From positions 172,213 to 236,212 of the forward strand of contig CAJNOJ010000060.1 of assembly GCA_905250025.1 (NCBI GenBank): a stretch of DNA of 64,000 nucleotides. The letters are read 5' to 3'. This document shows, piece by piece, positions 1 through 14,877 of this stretch. The translations under genes and the position numbers were made by a program. The notes below the pieces were generated by a model that did no database searches, was not told the DNA's origin, and was given only the letters and a program-made list of their open reading frames with translations. Every line of letters begins with the position of its first letter. Within the stretch, counting starts at the first letter, position 1. This stretch comes from Adineta ricciae (taxonomy: Eukaryota; Rotifera; Eurotatoria; Adinetida; Adinetidae).

Positions 1-1566
1 TGTAGAGAGTTGCTAAACAAGAACAATGTCGAATTTTTACTATGATAATTCTAACAAACCTCCTTCCGAAATCAGCGAACCACTCAAAAGTGCCAAACCC
101 TACAAAAACAGATCATCGCTATAAGCAAAACTAAGCGCATTTCTTTAGCATTTTGTACCCAAAGAGCTGACTCCATCTCTTGTGGGTGTAACAATACTAA
201 TACGCCATGATACCATGCTAGACCTGTTCCGAAACAAAAGATTCCGACACCGCTGATCAATGACGAGATGTAAGTCATATTTGAATAGCCATAACTGAGG
301 AAAAAAAGATTCTGACTTGAGTGATAAACTTTGTTCTATTTACGGATGTTCCGGATTGGGCTTTTTAATTGATTGCCACAAACCAAATGTTAGTATCAAT
401 TGGTTGCATGTATCAGCAATAGAATGCACAGCTTCAGAAAACAGTGAAGCTGATCCTGTGAATAACCAGCCGATCGTCTTTACCACGGCATTTGTTGCAT
501 TACTGAATGAGAGAAAACTTTCATTTGTTACATGAGAAAACCACTTTTTACATGAGTACTGCAGCAATGACGACCTTCCCACTACCACTAGCGAGAATAT
601 TCTTTTTCACCTAAATGCAACAAATTTACAAACAACCAATGACGCGATGATATATTTACCGATTTTCGATTATCAAATGACGCGTTTTCCAACAATGACA
701 GACGTTTTTGATATTCTTTAACTGATTTTTTCAGACTAAATAAAGCTAGAAGCAGAGAGGAAAAAGAATGAAATCTGGAAAATAAAGGTTTATGCTACTT
801 GTTCATACCTTCATAGTCATCTTGACGCGTTTTTGCACGTTTGGCTTTTTCCTTCGTTAACATTTCCGGACTACCCCAAACTTCATAAGCGCTTGAATAG
901 CAACAAAAGTTTTCATTAGTATCAACTAAACTCATCAAATCGATCTTACCGTTTCTCAACATCACCCCGACGATAAACTGTTAGCATTTTGGATGAATCG
1001 GCAACATCCGAATATGGAGAGCGTGTCTTATATTGCTTCAATGGTTCCAAATCACTAGAAAATCGAACAATGTGTATGAATAGAGACCTACTTTGTTCGC
1101 TTGAGAAATACTTACGATGGTTCAAGTAGATATTCATGCATTGCTCGAACAGCCGTGATGAGCTTATTTTCTGTATAACTCGCGTCCACATCATTAACTA
1201 TTGTTTTACGTGTTCGAACTGAAATGGAGGTATGATCATGGAAGTTTGTTATATATACTATTCAAACCTTTCAATAACGGAGAAACTGCCTTAATGCTAG
1301 ATACATTTAAGTCAGGAGGAGAATCCTCATTGGAAGTCGGTGGCGGCTCATGCGGGAAAGTTGAGTTGGATTGTGAGCGTTTACATAGATTGAAAGGATT
1401 TTGTTGAAATAATAGATCATTTTGATAAACATTAAAAGTGCTAAAACACGAGAGTACATTTTGTTTGTTATGAAAAACGGTACTTACGTTGAAGATAGAG
1501 TGCGCAGTATATTGTGCTGTACGGTGTACGTTAATACTATACAAGTACGTCTGAATGATTGACGAG
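1..1566 (-). CDS. SLC30A9: SLC30A9 (ZnT9)-like mitochondrial zinc transporter, partial
   Basis: This is the 5' part of a cation-diffusion-facilitator zinc transporter of the ZnT9 type, a family known to export zinc from mitochondria. Read on the minus strand and spliced, the peptide carries the ZnT9-specific stretch TENKLITAVRAMHEYLLEPS, then DLEPLKQYKTRSPYSDV and EVWGSPEMLTKEKAKR. The first membrane segments of the CDF domain follow (TGSASLFSEAVHSIADTCNQ near 480, then YISSLISGVGIF and WYHGVLVLLHPQ at 84-278). Short introns are visible at about 1058-1115, 1441-1490 and 895-945. The earliest exon seen begins after an acceptor at 1567 and reads RQSFRRTCIVLTYTVQ, basic and hydrophobic like a mitochondrial presequence. 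No ATG lies in that exon, so the initiator must be in an upstream exon I could not place. The gene runs off the left edge after the segment SGSLISEGG. Confidence 0.88.
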
Positions 1567-2099
1567 CTATAGTAAAAATGAACAATTAACAATAAAATTT
1601 TTCACAACATCACACTAAACTGTCATAGTATTTTCTCTCCGACTAGAGTTGTTATTATTTCTATCTTTTATCATATCGTATTTCTCGATCGAATGCTCGC
1701 GTAGAAAAGAAGTAGATTACTATTCCGAAAAATCAATTCATTATTACTATGTCTTAGTATTGGTTGTAAACCATATTGAAAAACCATGATTTTCCAAGTG
1801 GAATATTCATTAAGATTAAAAACACTGTTACGAATTCATCATCTAAAAAACAAATAAACTGAATCACTTGTCATAACTATATTGAATAGAAATTATTGTA
1901 GAAAGTGAACAGCTGCTGAGTTTGACCGTCTCTTGTTTTCTTTAATAATTTCAAATACAGACCAAAGAAGAAAAAAAAAAGCATGAAAGAATGAACACGC
2001 CTGTTTAACAAGATATACGAAGAATTGTTCAGATACATTTGAACTAACAACCAAACAAAAACATATCATTATACCATTGATCTAGTCTCACACAGTCGG
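1567..2099. other. Spacer between GOLT1 and SLC30A9
   Basis: This AT-rich stretch lies between two minus-strand genes in head-to-tail order. It should hold the 3' end of GOLT1, the promoter of SLC30A9 and its unseen first exon. An A-run occurs near 1970-1980. No other coding signal is visible. Confidence 0.5.
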
Positions 2100-2713
2100 T
2101 CAACAACCTAAAGGTAACATACAGTAGAGTAATGCATAATTCCATCGGTTAAAGAGTTTTCTACGAACCTGTCGTATGCCAGGTAGTAGTAGAAGCGAAC
2201 CAATAATTGGTAGCCTTCGAAGGAAATTAATAGCAATAGGAATGAAACCACTGAAAGAAAGCAATATGACTAGATTAGAAAATATGTCTTCAGAAGTTTA
2301 TTTACCCAAAGAGAAGAAAAAACCCGTAAACTTCAACGATCATTCCAATTAATGGCCATCCGAGTAGAACAATAGCGATACCGCCGAAGAAAAGTGCAGT
2401 TGCTTTAACTTTATAACGTTGAAAGAAAAATCGAAAAGTACGTTCGAAACCAATGATCATACTTAAACCAGCCAGAAATAAGATCTTTGGGAGAAAACGC
2501 AAATGATTTCTCTATCAAATTTTCGTCACGACTTACATTTCCGACCGCAAGTAGACCTTTGTCGAAGAGCATGATCATTCCTAGGAAAATGAAGCCCACA
2601 CCAAAGATGGACAGGCCCAGTCCGATTTCTAGAAAATTGTTTCGAAACAATTATCGACTATCTGACAATCATTTGTTTATTTTACTTTGAAAATCTGACA
2701 ATTGGATTGGCAT
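2100..2713 (-). CDS. GOLT1B: GOLT1/Got1 vesicle transport protein
   Basis: This small four-helix membrane protein of the Got1/GOLT1 family acts in ER-Golgi and endosome-Golgi vesicle traffic. Four exons fit: 2713-2686, 2628-2537, 2484-2306 and 2250-2100. The first exon has only 28 nt and supplies MPIQLSDFQ, which joins across an intron to KIGLGLSIFG, exactly as vertebrate GOLT1 begins (MISLTDTQKIGMG). An ATG at 2650 is in frame but lies inside the first intron. Family hallmarks are MLFDKGLLAVGN, GFERTFRFFFQ, LLGWPLIGMI, VYGFFLLFGG and RRLPIIGSLLLLPGIRQ. The C-terminus (RRKLFNRWNYALLYCMLPLGC) replaces the FVDKVG-type ending of vertebrates and looks lineage-specific. Confidence 0.93.
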
Positions 2714-3949
2714 GGTTGATAGAAATGTGGTTGATTGAATTGATTAGTGACGAAATGAGATATTCAAATATTGGTAATTCTTGAAATTAAAATACATCTT
2801 CTAAATGAGTCAAACAGACACGTAAGCATAAATTTCGGTGAGCGACTTTTGTCTTCGACATGCTCGCTAGAATGGTTAAATCCATAATTTATTTTTTCAT
2901 AAACCACTGAAGATGCTCATCGATAGATGTCGTCTTTCCCATACGAATGATCAAAGACATCTTCGCTGACGTGTACTGATGATATATCGCGATAATTGCA
3001 ATGACAATTTTTCGAAACTCTGCTTCGATTTAATAAGAAAATAAGTTCGTATTGATTAATGATATATCTACTAAATAAAAACACCCTTCTCAAGTACATC
3101 AGGTTCGAATGAGCTAATAATGAAGTACTCAATGATTGATAGATACAGTTGTAAATTACGTTCATAAGACTGGATAGCATCGCTCTTTTTCAATAACAAT
3201 GTTTAAATCGTTAAGGCTGAAAAATGAGTAAGTAGGTCAATTACATTACATCAAGGTTGGATGAAAGTACGAATAGGTGTGAACCAGAGGAGGAATTTGA
3301 CTTTTTTTGCTTGTGCCCAAAGTCACACATATCTTCAAGCAAAACGATAAGCTCATATACATCCTATAATGTTAGGATATGTGAAATTCTTATTTTCTTG
3401 TAATTGATATCTACATTATCGTCTACATAACAAGTAGAAACACAAACTGAGCTATATGTAAACATATACAATTGAGGTTAGCAACGCTGGATTGAGATGT
3501 TATTAGGAAGACACGATAAGAGTAGTTTTTCTATTTGGTCTAACGATGCACATTAAGAAAAATGCCATATGAGAATCGATTTGACGAATAGTTCCCATAA
3601 CCTATCGCCTAAGTTTATCATAAGTCGTATTTGCAGCGTGGAAAAGTCGGTTTTCTGTTGAATGATTCTATTTAAATTATAACCGCATCGAGCTCTGTCT
3701 GTATGAATCTACCGGTCAATTAGTAAGACGATAGGAATCTGAAGAATGGCGTGCTTTCATACTTTCTTCTAGATTTTTTCCGACTCGATTTTCTACTCAC
3801 AATAATGAGTGTGAAGACCATCTTCTCATCCTCATCTCTATCAGTCGGAAAAGGACTACCTGTACCAGACGAACTGTACTTTCCAATTGAATGAAATACT
3901 TGCAGCTGAACAATGATTCTTGCTCGTCTTTTTGTACTTGTTTTATTTG

Positions 3950-5095
3950 TGTGTGTAAGAAAACTTCATTCAAGGAGTTAGAAGAGACACGCACACACAG
4001 ACACAGAGAAAGAGAGAGAAAGAAAAAAGATACAAACACATTTGTTTTTGAGAAATGAAGAGCGAAAGAAAGAAAAACGAGAACGAGCGAGCGAGCAGAA
4101 AAAGAGCGAAAAAAGGACATATGTGTATATACGTGTATTAAAAAGAAGAACAGAAAAAAAGACGAAAAAAAAAATATTCAAATTAGACAAAGTACTTGAT
4201 GACGTGCAGATTTCGTTATTTTCTTTTTTTTGTTTAGAATGATTTTCTTCTCAGAATACAAAAAATCGCAAGAGATAGGAATAAGAGAAAAATAGAAATT
4301 TTTGGTTAGTTCGGTTTCATGATAGTCGATGATCGATCACAAAACAACCGATGACTATTGCTGCTAAGATGAGAAAAAAAGAAGAACAGAAAAAGGCACA
4401 GAGGCCGAGATTCAAATTGTATGGTTGTTGGTTTCTTTTTCTCTTTGTAATTATTCAAGATATTAGCAGAAGACAAAAGAAAACGAGAGAAAGAGAGGAG
4501 GGGACAGAATAAAAGGAATTTTCCGATATTGATGGTCACTGTTGGCACACACACGCCCGAGAGATATAAGCACGACTAACCTACAGACAGACTGTACACG
4601 ACGAGCAGCAAGATTGTTACAGGTACGAAATAGGAAGGACAGGAACGAAATTTGTTGAGCTCAAGACAATGATGACGACAACAACAACGAGATTTATGTG
4701 AAGACGAACATGAACGACAAGAACAACAGCAGAAATATATAGACAGCACCAAACAGTTTCGACGTGCGCGTCTTATGTGTTTTGTTTGTTCGTTCTTCGA
4801 CAAGGATGATGAGGACATGTGAATTAGGATATTCGAAATTGAGCGGCGCGCGCGTTTGGGAAAAACGGAACAAAAAGTTTTCAAGAAACACCAAGCTTAC
4901 TTTTGCTAATAAAATAAATATATATATGAAGACAAGAACTCTTGCGAAATCCGCAGAAAAAGAAGAGAGAAAAGAAGATAAAAACGAGAAAAAAATGAGA
5001 GAGAGAGAGTGAGAGAGAAAGAGACATCTCAAAATACAAGCACACACACACACACACATTTACGAGATGAGAGTAGGAGAGAAAAAGAAGTGCGA
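3950..5095. repeat. Purine-rich low-complexity tract
   Basis: This is about 1.1 kb in which the plus strand is dominated by A and G (for example 3995-4030, 4040-4170, 4360-4400, 4475-4510, 4955-5035), interspersed with short CA runs. Read on the minus strand, the direction of Gs-alpha transcription, it is pyrimidine-rich and probably part of a long 3'UTR or spacer. Confidence 0.7.
5041..5058. repeat. (CA)9 microsatellite
   Basis: A perfect CA dinucleotide run lies just downstream of the Gs-alpha stop codon in transcript orientation. Confidence 0.9.
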
Positions 5096-5105
5096 GAGAC
5101 AGGAA

Positions 5106-7183
<2,078 letters not shown>

Positions 7184-7234
7184 TTTGATTTTCTTGTTTA
7201 ATTGATCAACATATTCTAATGAACAATTCGTCAT

Positions 7235-7948
7235 CTGGAGCCATGCATGCACGCAGAGATGCGCGTCGTTAACAAATGTTTTTTGATTTTGTTTTTTATC
7301 AACTAACAAAAGAAAAAACGTGCTTTTCGAGATAATCTAAAAGAATTAATCAAGAAGAAATCAATGAAAAACAGTTCGAGAACGACGATTCAACACTGAT
7401 GTTATATACACAACCGCATAGAATGTCGGAAAGACGAAAATTTATGACAAGCTAAGATTAGCAAATGTGCCCAAAATAGCTCACTAGACATCTATGCACT
7501 TGCTGATGATTGAAAACAATAAAGAAAGAGACAAAGAGAAAAACAAGATTTTCTCCTTTGGAATTATTTTTTCCAAATTCTTCAAAACTGTTATATGATT
7601 TGCTCTGATCAGATTCGAGGTGTTGTTATTATCATTAGAATTATTATTATTATTATTATTGTTGTTGTTGTTTATTTGTATCGAACGAGCAATTGAGATT
7701 GATGGTTGGTGGAGCAAATGAGAGAATTTCATTGGTCGATTTGATCAACCTATAGAAAAAAAAGAGACTTGTTCAAATTGTAAATTTTGATGTGTTGAAT
7801 TGTCTCAAGCGTAAGTTTTGTTCTATAACTTACAAGATTAAGAGAAAAGTTTCATTTCAACGTAATCATCACCTGCGATATGTTTCTACTTGATATACAG
7901 TTATGGACATGAATTTTGATCTTATTTGATCGTGTTTTCCATTTAGAA
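7235..7948. other. Divergent intergenic region, Gs-alpha / claspin
   Basis: This is the shared upstream region of two divergently transcribed genes. It contains an (ATT)n/(GTT)n microsatellite. The polypyrimidine acceptor ending at 7946, three nt before the claspin ATG, suggests a non-coding first exon or a trans-splice acceptor for claspin. Confidence 0.5.
7639..7672. repeat. (ATT)n/(GTT)n trinucleotide repeat
   Basis: About seven ATT units run into three to four GTT units in the spacer between Gs-alpha and claspin. Its minus-strand reading as poly-asparagine is a repeat artefact. Confidence 0.85.
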
Positions 7949-10900
7949 ATGCCAACACACATATATTTTGATAGCGACGATGAACGTGATGATTTTGACA
8001 TTGAACGTCGTCTGATCAATACATTTCAAAACAAGTTAATATCAGCGTCTATTGAGAGCAGCGAAGATGATGATGAAGGTATAATCGACGGTACAAAGGT
8101 TCCATCGTCAACCAAATTGAAGCAACGTGCTCGACATTCCTTTTTGGACATTTCAACTCTCTCGTCATCGTCATCGTTGCCGGAACACGCACAAAACGAT
8201 GAAGTTGAAAATGAACAAAATCCATTCGATATCATTTCCAAATCTATCGACATTGAAAATATTAAACCAATGAAAAAGAGAAAAAGTCTCGGCGTACCAA
8301 AATCGAGGGTTCTTCTAGATTCAACCGATGTCTACGATCAAGACGAAAGTAACCATAGTCGCAAGTCAAACGCAAAAGTTTATGGTAAAAGATATATGAA
8401 GTGAACGAATATCCAAACTCTTCAATTTGACATAGATGGTGACGATGATGAGGACCACATTCAACCAAATAGAAAGAAGTCAACCGAGAAAGTAAGACCC
8501 AAAATGACAATATGAATACGAGGTTGGGTGTGTTTTTCTTATTTTAGTCAAAAATACGAAAACCAACGAAAGCAGCAGTTTTGGAGACAGAACGAAAAAT
8601 GCAACAACTCAGTCGATGTAAGATGAGATTAGGCTCACAGTTGAAGTGGAAGTTATTGTTGGCATATACTCCATCATAATTCCATTAGAGATTGTTTGAG
8701 CATAGTCACCAATTAATTTCATCTAGATTAAACTGTTCTGTGTCGTCTAGGCGACAACGAGTCAAGAACAAATTTTTATCTCTCTTCTTTTAGCTGAACA
8801 CTTGGTATTACCGACTTTCGTACCAAAACCATTGGAAACATGGCATGCATTGGAAAAGCGATCTCGACAAGAACTTATGAATGAAATTCGTGCAAAGTGA
8901 GAGACTTCGATCTGACAATTAACCTTCTACATCGTTTCTCGTAGAAATCCTTCGTTTACACCACAAGATCCAGAATTACCGGAATTACCTGTCGTTGATG
9001 CGGAACCTACCGCTGCTTCGACTTTAGCTGATTTAACAAAATTAATTGACGATAAACCGAAACCAGTATCGAATACGCTCAATAAACTAAGTCGATTTCT
9101 CAATCCTGATATTTTAAAAAAGAAACCGACTATGTCAACTGTCGCCAAAGAATCAGTTACAATGATTGATTTAACCGATACGAGCAAAGCACCGAACCAG
9201 TATGTATCTACAACTGGATGGTTTGAAAAGAATTTTTATCGATTCCTTTTTAGCCCTTCTATAAAGTCGACTTTTAACGTCGCCTTTGGTATGCGTGCGT
9301 TTGGAGAGCATAGTGAATTGAATTGATTTTGTTTATATAGATGCTGCTAAATCTCCATCATCGAGTAAGAAATTATTCGAAATGCAGAAACAACTTGGCA
9401 TTCGAATGCAAGCAAAACGAGCAGCTATGTTAGCTGAAAACGTTATCAATATCAAAGATGACGACGAAGAAGAAGAGGAGGAAGACGAAATAAATGAAGT
9501 TGATGATGATTCAATGGATACTACCAATGAAAGTAATGATGCAAATTCAGAAGTTATATCAACTATTGATAAAGAAAACGTAATTATGGATAGTAGAGTT
9601 CTGAAGAATAAGCGAAACTGTTCCTTTTTTGTTTTAGGATGATTTTCCAGTGGATGAAGAGACGAGACAATCAATCAGTGAGTGATAGTTGATATGAAAA
9701 ACAAAACTTCCAGTTTTTATTTAGCTGATGAAGAAGAGAATGATGCGGAAGAAGAAGAAGAAGAGCAGGAGGAGGAGGAAAAGGAAAATACACAGTCAAC
9801 GTCGAACCCTAATCGACCTTCGCTGAAGGTAAATCTAGTGTTCAAATCAATATCTTTTCCATGTAGTTTCTATATGCGTAGACAATACTCACGCGTTTGG
9901 AATCATCTAGCGAACCAATACAACCACAACCAGTGTAAGTCGAGAGACAACATACAGACAGAATTTATTTGTGTGACGAAGTAGAATATGAAATCATCGT
10001 TTACTTAGAGAACAAAACGGTCAGACTGAATGGTTTAATTCTGCACGCCCGGCTCAATTTGATTCTGAACTTGAAATGCTTTGTTCTGGTGCATTTGGTG
10101 GAGACGACATGTAAGCATCTCTTTCTTAGTACACGTACCTATCAAATACATCTTTTAAATTCATTTAAGAATCCCTGTATCACAAAATTTCACGCGGCCT
10201 GAACCAATGGCTTTCTCTCCATTACCACCAACACAAAATAAAGACATTGAACAAGATGAAGATATCGTAGCGCCACGTCCCAAAGTTCGTCAGTTAATCG
10301 ACGATGATGACGAAGACAGTGGTTCAAAGAAACAATCAACTGGAAGTAGTAGTAATGACATTGAGAATAGTGAAGATGAGAATGAAGAACAAGACGAACA
10401 AGAAAATGAAGAGTTGATTGACTATAAGAAACAACTATTTGAAATGGAAGCTGAAGAATCAGGAAGTGATATCGATGAAAAAGATAAAGATAATGACGAT
10501 GAAAGTGATAGCGACGATGATGATGAAGGCGATGAAGAATTACGGAAATTTATTGATACAGCAGCTGTTGAAATCGACGAAGATGAAGCTGATAGCATGG
10601 CTAAAGTTCATCTGTGAGTAAATTAACTTTCACAATGAAAAGTATTTTTACTTTGTTGCTACTGCGCCTTAGGAAAATCAAAGCGAAAGAGGACGAACAT
10701 CAATTGAAGTTGCTCAAAGAACAATATCTTGATTTTGATGGTGAAGATGATGGGCGACGAATAAAACTTTCGAAAAGTAACAAGACAATCGATAAGCTAA
10801 CAGAAAAAAACCTGTTTGTTTTTGATCTTTTCGTAGATCCAAGAGACGATGATAACGAAGAAGAAGATGATCCTGATTATAACAGCGAAATGGCAGAAGA

Positions 10901-11741
10901 GGAAGACGATGACGACGAAGATGAAGAAGAAGACCCAACAAATTTGAAAGATCGAATGAGTGAACTTGAACGACAGCGTTCTATTCAAGACACTCAAGTA
11001 AAATCTCGAAATCTTTTCAATACAAACATAGATTCCCTTTTCTCTAGGCTGAAGAACTGCATCTAGACGAAGATTTAGATAGTATTGGCCAAAATAGTTT
11101 AATGTTTAAGAAAGGTCTAGTTTTAAAACAGAAGAGAATTCAAAGTAAGTAACAAATTCTCGGTTGAATAGAGAGAACTCGAACAAATACGAATTGAATA
11201 TGTCATTTCAGGTACGACAACATCATCACATGTTGAATCGACTACACAAATAGCAACGACCAGTTCCACAACAAAGAAAACCAATCAAACTCGCTCTGTT
11301 ACACTTAGTTCTGTTCTACTAGCCAAACGATTCAGTTCGGCACTTTTAGTACCAAACAATCGAAGTAATGTTGCAGCACCAAATTCGACAAATACAAACG
11401 AAACAACAATGACAACTAAGAAACAACATAATCCTCGACGACATGTTTTTGCAACGAATGTAACATCAACAGCTAGTACGAACGAAAATCAAAATCCAAT
11501 TCAACCGAGCACATCATCCGGTGAAAAAGTAAACTAATGAATCCTTTTTTAACACAACTATTTAGAAAATCGATATGATTTCTAGCGATCGAATTCAACA
11601 GATAAGTCTCCAAAGACAAATATTAAACGATTCAAACAATCCACAACTACAATGACGACGACGACAACAACATCAACTGTAAGCAAAGAACCGTCGACTA
11701 GTGTATTTTCCGCTTTAGCACTTTCCAATACACGTCGTTGA
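7949..11741 (+). CDS. CLSPN: Claspin-like replication checkpoint mediator
   Basis: Claspin links the fork-protection complex to Chk1 activation by ATR. I can thread 17 exons: 7949-8384, 8436-8491, 8548-8617, 8794-8896, 8945-9199, 9254-9288, 9341-9579, 9638-9677, 9725-9828, 9882-9934, 10009-10110, 10170-10613, 10673-10776, 10837-10997, 11048-11144, 11212-11528 and 11586-11741. The product is long, acidic and mostly disordered. Claspin-like blocks are, in order, ETERKMQQLSRSEHLVLPTF with VPKP (cf. ETQRLxRExxxxLPYHxPKP), a Chk1-binding-type ELEMLCSGAF, SMAKVHLKIKAKEDEHQLKL with EQYLDFDGEDDGRR, DSIGQNSLMF, RRHVFATNV and a terminal TSVFSAL. The block order matches vertebrate claspin. Sequence identity outside the blocks is low, so the call rests on these motifs and their order. 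Confidence 0.8.
10067..10096 (+). other. Chk1-binding (CKB) motif in claspin
   Basis: These ten codons read ELEMLCSGAF. Vertebrate claspin binds Chk1 through phosphorylated repeats of the form ExxxLC(S/T)GxF, and this copy fits that pattern with serine as the phospho-acceptor. I see only one copy in the spliced product, where vertebrates have three. Confidence 0.7.
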
Positions 11742-12726
11742 AATACTGATTGTCAATCAATTCCTAAATCTCTCATTCTTGCATGACTCATCAGATCTCT
11801 TTTTCCATGTAATTAAATGCTTCTATTTAACCATCCTTATTCTTTTATATGTATGTTTATGAAGAAAGTCATTATGTTCTTTAATTGTATTGCTCAATTT
11901 TTGTTCTCAACCTTTTTTGATGAACTTACTTAACTTTGTGTGTTGTTTCTTCAATACGCATGTTCCCTACTTTGTCTCGGTGAACAAAAATACCGATAGA
12001 ATTAGTCAGATAGAGAAATAAAGTCCAAATATGATTCAGATAGCACAGAACGAAGAACTTTTTACAACATATTGTTTGATATAAATCGATTTTATCTTCA
12101 TCGTACTTGATGTAATATTACAGAGATTTTCTCTTAAGTGATACGGCGATTGCAGCAATCTAGGTTGAATCTTCAGTTTGCATGCAACACATTCCGATGC
12201 TTGAAACCACATCTGATTTAAGATAACTATGGAGGAATTTTCCAAGCAAACAATATAGATCAAAATGGTATTTTCCGATTCGGGTCGTATATGCCTTCAA
12301 TTCATATCCTATTCAATATTTATTTATATCAATTAATAATCTATAATGATAAATTGCTTGTCTTCCGCAGATCTCATATATTGTTTTTGCATATTGAGTC
12401 GTCAAACACATTTGATTCGTTGAAATTCTACTCAATAGAATACTTTCATTTGCATGAGTAAATATAATTTCTCTTGATTATGAAATTCGTTGATGTTTCA
12501 GTTGTACCTAATGCTTATTTATTTCCTTATATGAAACAGGAGGAAAGAGTCTGATGAATATCACTACCATGTGCGCTAATTCGATATTTTTCTTCTTGTA
12601 TCGAGTATAATTTATACTCATCAACGAACGAATGCGTTTTTTCTTTCGTAAACAGCCAGCCTACGATCCAGACATTTTGAATCATATTTTCACAATTCTA
12701 GATTGTAAAATCGCAATTTTTCGAAA
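11742..12726. other. Intergenic region claspin / COPS2
   Basis: This AT-rich spacer between two plus-strand genes has no coding signal. It includes the claspin 3'UTR and the COPS2 promoter. A TTCTAG acceptor-like site near 12700 precedes the COPS2 ATG by about 26 nt. Confidence 0.5.
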
Positions 12727-14232
12727 ATGTCCGACGATGAAGATATGATGGATAATGATTTCGATAATGACTACGATAATGAAGAAGTCGAGCCAGATAA
12801 TGATCTCGAAAATCAGTTCTATTTTTCCGAAGCATTAATGGAAGATGACCCAGACGCTGCTCTCGATAGTTTCAAAAATGTTCTTACGCTGGAAGAGAAA
12901 GACGGTGCGAAAGGCGATTGGGGATTTAAATCACTAGAATATATCGTGAAAATCTATCTAAAAAAAGGAAATCATAAGGAAATGTTAAGATATTTTCAAC
13001 AATTGTAAGTCAAACTTACCTACTAATGATGTTGATCTTGAAAAAAATGTCTCTTTATGTCCAGATTGACCTATATCAAGTCAGTTGTGACCCGAAATGA
13101 AAGTGAGAAAACGATTAATTCTATTATTGATCAAATTTCGACAACGGGGAAGATGGATTTGATAGAAGAGGTCATTACGATGACATTAAATGCACTACAA
13201 GAAGCCAAAAACCATCGCTTAGCATTCAAAGTTCATCTTAAATTAGGCAAACTATATGAAGAACAACGCAATGATGTTAAATTGCAAAAGGTTATCAAAG
13301 ACTTGTATGCATCGTGTGATTCACCAGAAGGTTAATCATCCTGTTCCTTCCTCTAGCAAAAAAATCATGTAATTCTATACCAATTTTAGGCGTCGATAAT
13401 CAACATCGTGGTACACAATTATTAGAAATCTATGCGCTCGAAATTCAAATGCACACAGCACAAAAAAATAACAAAAAATTAAAGCAGTTGTATGAAGCTT
13501 CTCTACAGATCAAATCAGCCATACCCCATCCATTGATCATGGGTTTGTTGAACTTGTAAATTTCTATTGCTTACAGCAGAGAATTATCTATTCTCAGGTA
13601 TTATACGCGAATGTGGTGGAAAGATGCACTTGCGTGAACAAGAATATGAAAAGGCACATACAGACTTTTTCGAAGCATTTAAAAACTATGACGAACCTGG
13701 TTCACCACGTCGTATCACATGTTTGAAATACCTGGTTCTCGCTAATATGCTGATGCGCTCAACTATCAATCCATTTGATTCTCAAGAAACTAAACCATAC
13801 AAAGATAATCGGGAAATCCAAGCGATGACATCGCTTGTTAGTGCGTATCAGAATAATAATATTAAAGAAGTTGAATTGATTCTACACAAGAATCGGCAAT
13901 CGATTATGGACGATCAATTTGTTCGCGAACATATCGAGATTCTCCTACGAACATTACGAACAAAAGTTTTGGTTCGCTTAATAAAACCATATACGAAAAT
14001 CCATATGAAATTTATCGCTCATGAATTAAATATTGAGATAAGCGAAGTTGAAAATCTCTTGATATCTTGTATTCTTGATCAAACAATTCAAGGTAAAATA
14101 GATCAGGTTAAAGAAGTACTTGAACTTGATCAGCAAGAAAATATTCAAGGTTTACATCGTTATCAAGCTATGACAAAGGTTACTAATCAGTTACAAACGA
14201 TTCAGAATGGGATGCTACAACGAGTTCAATGA
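12727..14232 (+). CDS. COPS2: COP9 signalosome subunit 2 (CSN2)
   Basis: This is a PCI-domain scaffold subunit of the COP9 signalosome, the cullin deneddylase. Four exons are clear: 12727-13004, 13065-13330, 13390-13541 and 13598-14232. The acidic N-terminus [19 protein letters not shown] is followed by [102 protein letters not shown] and [14 protein letters not shown]. The PCI winged helix follows ([19 protein letters not shown]). All of this closely matches animal CSN2 and the length (about 443 residues) is full. The gene looks intact and is flanked by unrelated plus-strand genes. Confidence 0.97.
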
Positions 14233-14877
14233 TTTCCATAGGACTTAACTTTTATATGATCATTCTGTCTTTTCGTGTAAATCAAGATAAAATGGATTTT
14301 TTTCTTTGTCACTTTTGATTTGAAACAACGCGTGCGTTTTCTAATAATAAAGGGATCAGCATGTTTTGATTACTTAAGTCATTTACTCGGCATATATATA
14401 TATAGTTTTTTGTCCAGCATATTTCATTACCATATGCCATCGACTATTGTGAGTCGTCACAGCTGTTTTTTTTTCTCTTCATTTTGGCCGTTTTCAACTG
14501 AAAGAAAAATTACAGCCAGTCAAGATAATTTCATTTGCACTGGGTTGATGATACAATCACGAAGTGATCTTTGAAAGCGCACCTATGTATTTACATATAC
14601 TCCCTAAACCCCTATTGTTTTAATTACCCGCATACATAACATCACTTTTACTGTCATTTTTTTCTTTTTACCTTCGTTGGTGTTTTTTCTTGTGCTTTTC
14701 AAGAGAAATCATAGTGCACGTACGCGTACATGTGCTGACATGGTTAGCTGCGTGTTTGCATCATGTTCTCAGTTTGGGAGAGAAAAAGAAACGAATGTTA
14801 CTTATCTCATTTCAACGTTTTTCTTTCTATGCGACACACTCTAGATTGGTTTGAAAATTGACTCCTTTTTCGATACA
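14233..14877. other. Intergenic region COPS2 / pyruvate kinase
   Basis: This holds the COPS2 3'UTR (an AATAAA-like run near 14345), a short TA repeat at 14392-14404 and the pyruvate kinase promoter region. No gene is seen. Confidence 0.5.

Larger units (their letters stand above)
2714..5105. other. Gene-free region with low-complexity DNA
   Basis: No credible gene is seen. It contains the 5' flank of GOLT1 and the downstream flank (3'UTR) of Gs-alpha. From about 3950 to 5095 the plus strand is strongly purine-rich (GA, GAAA and AAAAG runs). Long open frames there are composition artefacts without domains. Confidence 0.6.

Noticed and set aside
2487-2690. Plus-strand open frame opposite GOLT1
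   Set aside because: It is the antisense shadow of GOLT1 exons and introns.
3106-3116. GGTTCGAAT T-loop-like string
   Set aside because: The flanks do not form a T-arm or acceptor stem, so it is not a tRNA.
3797-5059. Several long open frames on both strands
   Set aside because: They lie in purine/pyrimidine-biased DNA, have only low-complexity Ser/Phe/Leu or Lys/Glu/Arg content and no splice-consistent extension.
7484-7732. Minus-strand poly-asparagine open frame
   Set aside because: It is produced by the (ATT)n/(GTT)n microsatellite.
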